64,000 nt of DNA, taken from the NCBI GenBank assembly GCA_030765065.1, contig CM060990.1:281135341-281199340 (forward strand), read 5' to 3'. Shown piece after piece: positions 57,795 through 64,000 of the stretch; the first letter of the stretch is position 1; every line of letters begins with the position of its first letter. The notes beneath the pieces are model-generated. The model was not told the DNA's origin. It did no database searches and saw only the letters and a list, made by a program, of their open reading frames with translations. The position numbers and the translations under genes are program-made. The stretch comes from Deroplatys truncata (taxonomy: Eukaryota; Arthropoda; Insecta; Mantodea; Mantidae).

Positions 57795-58620
57795 ATGAAC
57801 GACGACATTACAGGTACCAGTTCAAATATTACCATGACTGACAAACTTATAACCATAACGGACAATCTTTTTTTTTTCATAAACATTCCATATTTGAAAA
57901 ACAAAACTGAAATGTTAAGTTCGTATTTAGTTATCTTAAACTACACTATACTTTGCTTATGCGAGCATTGGTTGCTGGCTGATAAATTGATTTTATCCGT
58001 TTATATAGCTTCATTGCGGCTAATTCTTATGTACTGTATAAAAAATGTATCATTGCTTACGTACAATGTGGTCTTGAGTTTAATGTGTTGGATCTTAACA
58101 AATTTTGTGAGGAAATGCAACTCGAGGTGTCAGGTATTTTCATTGTATCATTAAACATAGTCATTCTCACATTGTATAGATCCACATCAGGTACTTTGAA
58201 AGCGTTTTACGACAAACTCGATTTTTATTAAACTGTATCTTGTTTTAAATGTCAAATTATTATCGTGCTTGGAGATTTTAACATTTATCTCATGTAACTC
58301 AGGTGATAAACTATATCTACAAAATATTTAGGTCATATAATTGTTCAGTCTTTGAGCCAACTAGTGGTAATTCCTGTATTGATAATAGGAATAAAAGCAT
58401 GCAGCCTCGCCGATATAAGGTCAATGTCATTGACCCAGGTTTTTCTGATCATAATGCAATTAAATGTAAAGTGAATGTCGAAATTAGCTCTGTAAATATA
58501 AGTAAGGATAATTATCAAATACGAGTTAGAATATTATCTGGTTTTAATATGCATCATTTCAAAAATACAGTATTAAGGTTGATTGGGACTTGCTTTTTAA
58601 CAGCAAAGGTAATAATGTAG
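57795..58620 (+). pseudogene. Endonuclease domain of a CR1/Jockey-like non-LTR element
   Basis: Apurinic/apyrimidinic-type endonuclease that nicks the target DNA. Motifs in order: ILNYTILCLCEHWLLADKLI, LTNFVRKCNSRCQVF-type remnants, VILTLYRSTSGTLKAFYDKL in a second frame (about 58160-58215), LGDFNIYL (about 58270), CSVFEPTSGNSCIDN and DPGFSDHNAIKCKVN (SDH catalytic motif). Frames change several times. Confidence 0.75.
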
Positions 58621-60530
58621 AGTATTTTAATTATTTTAAGCTTATTTATTATCTATTTTGTGGGCTTCTTCCCGTAACAATGGTGAAAACATGTGTTAAC
58701 ATGGATAAATCAACACAACTATACTGGTATAGTGAGGAATTAAATGCCATGAAAAGTGAAGTTATGTCTCTGTATAAGCTCTGTAGATTTACAAATTATA
58801 TCAAAGTAAAAATGCACATTCCGCAGATAATAAGTCATAAATATGCAATTAGATATACCAAAATGAATTCCGATGCGAAATTTATTGAGGTATCTTCAAA
58901 CAAGCGCAAGGCTGCATCGTCATTAATAAAACACAAAGCTCATCATTAAAAAATGTGTAAATTTTACCAGATGACTTTAACGAACATTTTCATAAACCTG
59001 CATTAAGAGTTAATTCACTGTTACGTAACATAGAAGTGTCACCTGTTGATTTCTTGCATAAATCAAGTACACTAATAAATTATTAATGGAAAGTGTCCAG
59101 TGTCAGTGAAGTTTTAAACTTGCGACATTAATAAAAATATTTAATACCAAAGATTATTAGAAATGACAAACAACTTTGTGAAACATATAGCTTACTACTA
59201 TAGCAAATTCATTAACTTTATGTATTAGTGATTGCTTAAAGAACGACACTTTCTCTGATTGTCTCAAAATAACTAAAGCTATACCTGTTTATAAGTAAGG
59301 CAATATAAGTGAACCCAATAACTACAGACCTATTTCACTAGTTCCAGTATTTGGTAAAACTCTTTAAATTATTATGAAGGAACAGATATGCAAATACTTT
59401 CAATTAAATGTCTAGTATGGAGCATGGTTTCAGGCAAGGTATGAATACGACAAGCGCAATTAGTAGCCTTGTCAAGTTTGTGTCGGAAGCTTTTTAGGCC
59501 CATAAATCAGTCTTCATTACTTTTTGTGATTTAAGCAAAGCTTTCGATTGTGTAAACCATGATGTTAGTTTCTAAATTAGAATATCCGAGAATTAAAAAT
59601 AATGCACTTCAGTTGTTTATCTCAGGCTTACAGAATCGAAATCAGTGAGTCGTAAGTGGTAAAAGATCTGATATTATTTGTATAAATTATGGGGTCCCAC
59701 AGGGTTCTGTGTTAGGTCCAATCCTTATTGTCATGATGAATGAAATGATGTACAATGTTCCAGCTTACTCTGGTGTATGCTGATGCTACTTTTCTTAATA
59801 GCCATGCCGATATAGGTGGCTTAAATTTGGATACTGAGCACACTTTTTCTGAAAGTAAAAAACTGTTCATTGTCAACTAATTTTAATGAATGATGATAAA
59901 ACTAACTTTCTGCTTGAAACCTATTGAAACGAAGAAAGGTATTAGTCTGCTTGATATCTTTCTGAAAACAACCTTATCTTGGGCTATTCATGTTGAATAA
60001 GTTTATAAAATACTGTCTGTTTTTTGTATTTAAGAAATTTAATAACTATCTGACATAATGAATATTCCTAATTCCCATTTTCAAAGTGTCATCAAATATA
60101 TACTCTTAATTTGGAGTACTGTACACACATTAATAAAGTATATTTACCTCAGAAGAAAGCAATCAGAACTTTAAATAACTCCGATGTAAATGACCATTGT
60201 AGACCACTATTTATTAAAGAAAAAATGACTGCTACATTCCAGCTCATACTTGATGCGCTAAATTTTGTAAAAGGTAATTATAATATATTTGATATTGCAT
60301 TCTTAAAACACCAGACAGCAAGACAATATCAACCTTCCTTTCAGCAGGTTTACAATAACTATGAAGAATCGTTCAATTATGGCTATTAGGATAGGTAATA
60401 ATTTGCCACTAAATATATTCAATTAAGAAAAGCAGCACTTAAAAGGGTTATCTCCACTTGGCTCATTAATAAAGCTTTTTATTCGATTGACGAACTTTTC
60501 CACAGTGATATTAATTTATAATTGTAATTA
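58621..60530 (+). pseudogene. Reverse transcriptase and C-terminal part of the same non-LTR element
   Basis: Continues in order from the endonuclease: a linker (58678-58949, QLYWYSEELNAMKSEVMSLY); RT start KITKAIPVYK, then NNYRPISLVPVFGKTL (about 59270-59365); GFRQGMNTTSAISSLVKFVS; FCDLSKAFDCVNHD (about 59525-59565, catalytic Asp kept); YGVPQGSVLGPIL (about 59690-59730); a YAD box in VYADATF (about 59770-59790, with the DD reduced). The thumb and tail read QKKAIRTLNNSDVNDHCRPL and FIKEKMTATFQLIL (60111-60389). Many stops. The 3' end with its tail repeat was not identified. Confidence 0.78.
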
Positions 60531-61033
60531 TCTTTAATGCTCTTATATTGACACTGCATAATTGCACAAACCTGGTGCGCAAAGGCCGTAATATATACAA
60601 ATAAATCCACAGAGTATATATCTTCCCATTTTAGAATTGATTAAGAAATTAAGCAACAAAATAAACAGAATGCGTATAGATTAGACACGGGCAGGGTTTG
60701 CCCGACCGATCTCTGCTCTTGCTCGCCGTTGGGCAAGAGTCTCAACGCAGCTCTTGAGTTCCTCCAATGGCGTGCTTTATCGATAGCGGAACTTAATACT
60801 GGGCAGGTCAAATTATCAAAGTCTAAAAATAGTAAACTAATATTTTACATCTATAGCATTGCAAAGTACATTCATGTAATTACAGATGTATTTGTTACAA
60901 TTAGTCAGAAAATTTATCACATGGATTCCACGTTACCATTTCTGTCTGTTTCTACATTTGTTTAATTTAAGATTATTATGCAGAACTTGGGCCGCTAGCA
61001 TTTTCTACCGCAACTTACGTCTGTTTTGCACAC
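60531..61033. other. Non-coding
   Basis: Short frames at 60729-60965 without recognisable domain. Confidence 0.4.
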
Positions 61034-61036
61034 TAA

Positions 61037-61863
61037 AGGCTGGTTCACAACCGCCCGAGAACGGTAATCAGAACGGAAACGAGAACGGGAAGCAATGCAC
61101 CATGCAAAATATTGATTCACAACAGCCCGGTAACGAGAACGGGAATGCATATCGACACAAAGTGAAAGTCGATTTTGCGCATTGGAATTTCATTTGTTTT
61201 TAACTGACCAATGATATTTTTTCACGTACTTGCAATTTAGCCAAGCCAACGTCAAAATTCGATAGAGTAAACATTATCTAAATGCATGTCCATTATATTT
61301 TCGATCTCTCTACTTGTGTCAAGCTTTCATTCCTTTACTTAAGCCATACATTAGCATCGTTCATTGTTCTTTTTTCATTTCCACCTGTTTTAGCTGTTCT
61401 TTGTAGCTTTTGACATTGTGTTTAGGTAATAGCCAGTTTTGAGTTGCATATAAACACACTAAAAATGATCCCTTCACCAGAGGAACCAACGCTGATTAGA
61501 TTTTCGGGTATCGGGATGAGGTTAGGAAGCACATTTGCTACTAATTCCTTCCAGGTTCATGTTTCCAGCTTGCGACTATAGAGAGCACTAGTGTCTGTTT
61601 TATGTCACGGCCGCCTAGAATAACCTCTAGAGTGAAGAGTCTAATATGCACAATAGATATCTAATATGCCGTGCCCGGTCTAATATGCCGTGCCCGGGAA
61701 CGGTAACGAGAACGAGAAAGTTAAAAGTTGGGCAACACTTCTTTCCCGTTCCCGGGGCCCGGGAAGACTTCCCATCGGTTGTGAACATTTTCATTTGAAT
61801 ACATGTATTTCAACTTTCTCGTTCTCGTTCTGGTTACCGTTCTCGTTGGTTGTGAACCAGCCT
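61037..61863. mobile_element. MITE, PIF/Harbinger-like, TAA target duplication
   Basis: 827 bp starting AGGCTGGTTCACAACC and ending with its inverse (GGTTGTGAACCAGCCT), flanked by TAA at 61034-61036 and 61864-61866. Sub-terminal regions are packed with variants of GAGAACGGTAACGAGAACG in inverted orientation on the two sides. The terminal module is also partly repeated inside, near 61112 and 61790. No transposase. A 3-bp TWA target is typical of PIF/Harbinger. Confidence 0.82.
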
Positions 61864-61866
61864 TAA

Positions 61867-62550
61867 CGCGACAACCGTGAGAATGAGGGGTTTTGGGTGG
61901 GGAACTGTCATAACAAAAAGTAACTCCTACTTTCTCATTTTCTTCCTTTTCCCCCCTTCTTATCTTCTTTCCTCTTTATAGTTCTCTCCTTTCTTACCCT
62001 TTTACACAATATCTTACACAATTACACATGTACAGATGGCTCCAAATGTTTTCCGTTGCACCGGGGGCGGGGCAAGCGGGGTGCTTATCGAGAAGTTATT
62101 CCAGGTATCTTAGCTCATACCCGCACTACAAGGCAGGTTATGAAATGTAACAGGCTAAACAAAATATCATTCCAACACATTTCCCTTAGACATGGCTGTA
62201 AGAATGTAATAACTGTGAAAAGAAGACAGCAATAACATTACAATACAGCGACATAAACAGTATACAAAATAATTTCTAGGAATTAGAGGCATCATATTAT
62301 TGTATAACAAGCAAGTGTTAAAACAAATTGGTTTGCTTTTTATATATTTACTGCTTTCTCTACCATTATTAACTAAAATATGTTCTTTATTTTCATAATG
62401 TCCTTATGAAGTATGATTTTTCCGTGCACCGTGACAACAATTTAGGCCAGAAATTATTTAAAGTTACAATCTAAGTTACACTTTTCCCTATTTGGTTGCA
62501 TGCAAGACATCGTAATGACAACCAGCCGCTTACCTATTCCACAACTCACA
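61867..62550. other. Non-coding
   Basis: A pyrimidine-rich stretch at about 61930-62000, otherwise AT-rich; no gene recognised. Confidence 0.4.
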
Positions 62551-63010
62551 TTTTTACTGTCTCTACTATTTACCTATAATAAGTTCGAATTCCACCCAAA
62601 AATTAAAAAACAAGATTCACCGGAAATACACTTTTTGAGACCCACTGAAACCAAAGAAAGCATTTTTACTTTCTCTACTACGTAGGTACAGGAGCTAGAG
62701 AAAGTATTGTATTCCACCCAAAAACTGAATAACCAGATTCACCGGATATACACGTTTTGAGACTCCCTGGATCCAAAGAAATTTCTCTACTACGTAGTTA
62801 CAGTAAGAAGAGAAAGCATTGCATTCCACCCAAAAATTGAATAACGAGATTCAAAGGAATTCACGTTTTGAAACCCCTGAATCCAAAGTAAGCATTTTTA
62901 CTTTCTCTACTACGTAGCTACATTAAGTAGAGAAAGTATTGTGTTCCATCTGAAAATTCAATGTCGTAATTTCACCAGAAATCACGTTTGTGACCCCTGA
63001 ATCCAATAAA
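62551..63010 (+). repeat. Tandem array, four units of about 112-120 bp
   Basis: Units are marked by TTTCTCTACTACGTA-like starts at about 62558, 62670, 62782 and 62902. Each contains ATTCCACCCAAAAA(T/C)T, AGATTCACCGGA and GA(G/C)(A/C)C(C/T)C(A/C)CTG variants. The last unit is the most diverged. Confidence 0.85.
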
Positions 63011-63031
63011 TTTATTTTTAGACAATGGTCG

Positions 63032-63033
<2 letters not shown>

Positions 63034-63073
<40 letters not shown>
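63034..63073 (+). repeat. (GT)n microsatellite
   Basis: About 20 uninterrupted GT units. Confidence 0.97.
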
Positions 63074-63075
<2 letters not shown>

Positions 63076-63371
63076 ACGAATAGCATAACTCAAAAGCAAA
63101 AGGTTGGTTAAAACCCGAACTTGGTGTTTAAGTTCAACTTCTTCCAAGAATGCGACACTGAGATTTTAATGAAAATCCTCCACTCCAAACTGCCCTTTAC
63201 ATTGGCCATTTTTCGAAATGCTATATTCTTTCAAAAATGACTCTAAGGATGTTGATTAAAATACATATATTTAAGCTATTTTGATGATAAATAGAATGTA
63301 TATCTTTTATTTTCTAGGCATAGTCTGTAAATTAGTCTTTATTGTCAATGACTTTTGATAATTAGTAAATC

Positions 63372-63373
<2 letters not shown>

Positions 63374-63415
<42 letters not shown>
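63374..63415 (+). repeat. (AG)n microsatellite
   Basis: About 21 AG units. Confidence 0.97.
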
Positions 63416-63417
<2 letters not shown>

Positions 63418-63592
63418 AAATCTTACCGCACAACAACTATAGATCTTGTTAAAGCACAAAGTTTATATCAAATAACATTTTTATTTTATGTCAAATAACT
63501 TTTGTATTTTACCTATTCTGAAGGTTTCTTTGTTATTAGTTTAAATTTTCAAATACTTTGTACTTCCCTCAACTGCAAATAGCTATTGTTTT

Positions 63593-63613
63593 TCTTTCTT
63601 TCTTTCTTTTTTT
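63593..63613 (+). repeat. (TTTC)n microsatellite
   Basis: Five TTTC-type units. Confidence 0.85.
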
Positions 63614-63639
63614 CTCGTGTCCATACACAGAGAACAGAA

Positions 63640-64000
63640 TTTCAAAGCTATAACGTCTGTGGCTCACATTCGGGAGGTCGTGGGTTGGATTCCCCTGGCC
63701 AACCTTCCTGACCCATAGGTTTCTTCGGGGGGATTTCCCGGGTCGCCAGGCGAGTGCTGGGAAGGATTCTCACATCCCCGAATTTCCGGACCTCCATTTC
63801 ATCTCCATTCTAATTTCCCTTCATCTTTCATCCGTTGGTCTGTTTCAGGGTTGGAAGTGTCGGCGCTGGTGTTTCGGTGCAGTGTGGCAGGGAAAAAGTG
63901 TTTTTTGTGACTTTCTCCGTCCCTCAGCCTTCGGCTGGCTGTCGAGAGTATACTAACTTCCTTGAGGAGCGTTGGACACCCTCTGTGCTGGGTGGAGTCC
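63640..64000 (+). repeat. tRNA-headed SINE-like repeat, runs off the window
   Basis: A box-A-like GCTATAACGTCTGTGGCTC is followed by a box-B-like GGTTGGATTCC (63683-63693; consensus Cys-anticodon-independent GGTTCGANTCC with C changed to G). The GC-rich body that follows (TTTCTTCGGGGGGATTTCCC and so on) is unlike the AT-rich surroundings. The 3' end is beyond the window. Confidence 0.6.

Noticed and set aside
62551-63010. CRISPR-like array
   Set aside because: Units are 112-120 bp, diverged along their whole length with no repeat/unique-spacer alternation, and the DNA is eukaryotic.

Overview
The window is AT-rich, intron-compatible animal DNA with no bacterial operons and no intact host gene. 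It looks like intergenic chromatin from a large insect genome, probably a hemimetabolous insect. The pointers are tRNA-derived SINEs with box A/B heads, mariner/Tc1 relatives, Ty3/Gypsy elements primed by tRNA-Lys and tRNA-Trp, CR1/Jockey-type non-LTR elements, and an arthropod-type double-jelly-roll (DJR) protein relic. The species cannot be named from the sequence.

Layout. 1-8.4 kb: mostly featureless, with a THAP-domain exon (2790-3131), a fossil transposase (minus strand, about 5.05-5.56 kb), a SINE (about 5.95-6.15 kb) and one unrecognised membrane-protein-like exon (7829-8156). 8.41-9.6 kb: an unclassified dispersed repeat of about 1.2 kb. 10.1-11.2 kb: possible decayed acidic exons. 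11.84-13.84 kb (minus strand): two adjacent decayed genes of Polinton/Maverick-like type, a DJR capsid-like gene and a companion structural gene. 13.9-15.9 kb: two SINE-like insertions. 16.49-24.89 kb: LTR element A, the youngest and best preserved (LTRs about 98% identical by eye, TSD GCTT, tRNA-Lys PBS). 26.01-27.33 kb: a 1.3-kb mariner of apparent DD41D type.

28.03-40.09 kb: a second copy of the dispersed repeat, opposite in orientation to the first, split by LTR element B (28711-39588). The 3' LTR of B is itself split by a Tc1/mariner-superfamily element with about 284-bp inverted ends (37339-39209). This gives a three-layer nest with a readable order. 40.57-44.0 kb: decayed non-LTR fragments, one split by a SINE, plus another SINE. 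46.46-47.1 kb: a broken Cys-rich/coiled-coil ORF. 47.16-51.13 kb: LTR element C (tRNA-Trp PBS, CsRn1/Kabuki-like). Directly abutting it is LTR element D (51130-56529). 56.93-57.41 kb: a short TIR element. 57.9-60.5 kb: a degraded CR1/Jockey-like non-LTR element. 61.04-61.86 kb: a MITE with TAA target duplications. 62.55-64 kb: a roughly 112-bp tandem array, microsatellites and a SINE running off the end.

Nothing here works as a pathway. The value of the window is a stratigraphy of mobile DNA and the DJR-capsid-like relic. All functional calls rest on motif recognition by eye; no alignment or database search was run.
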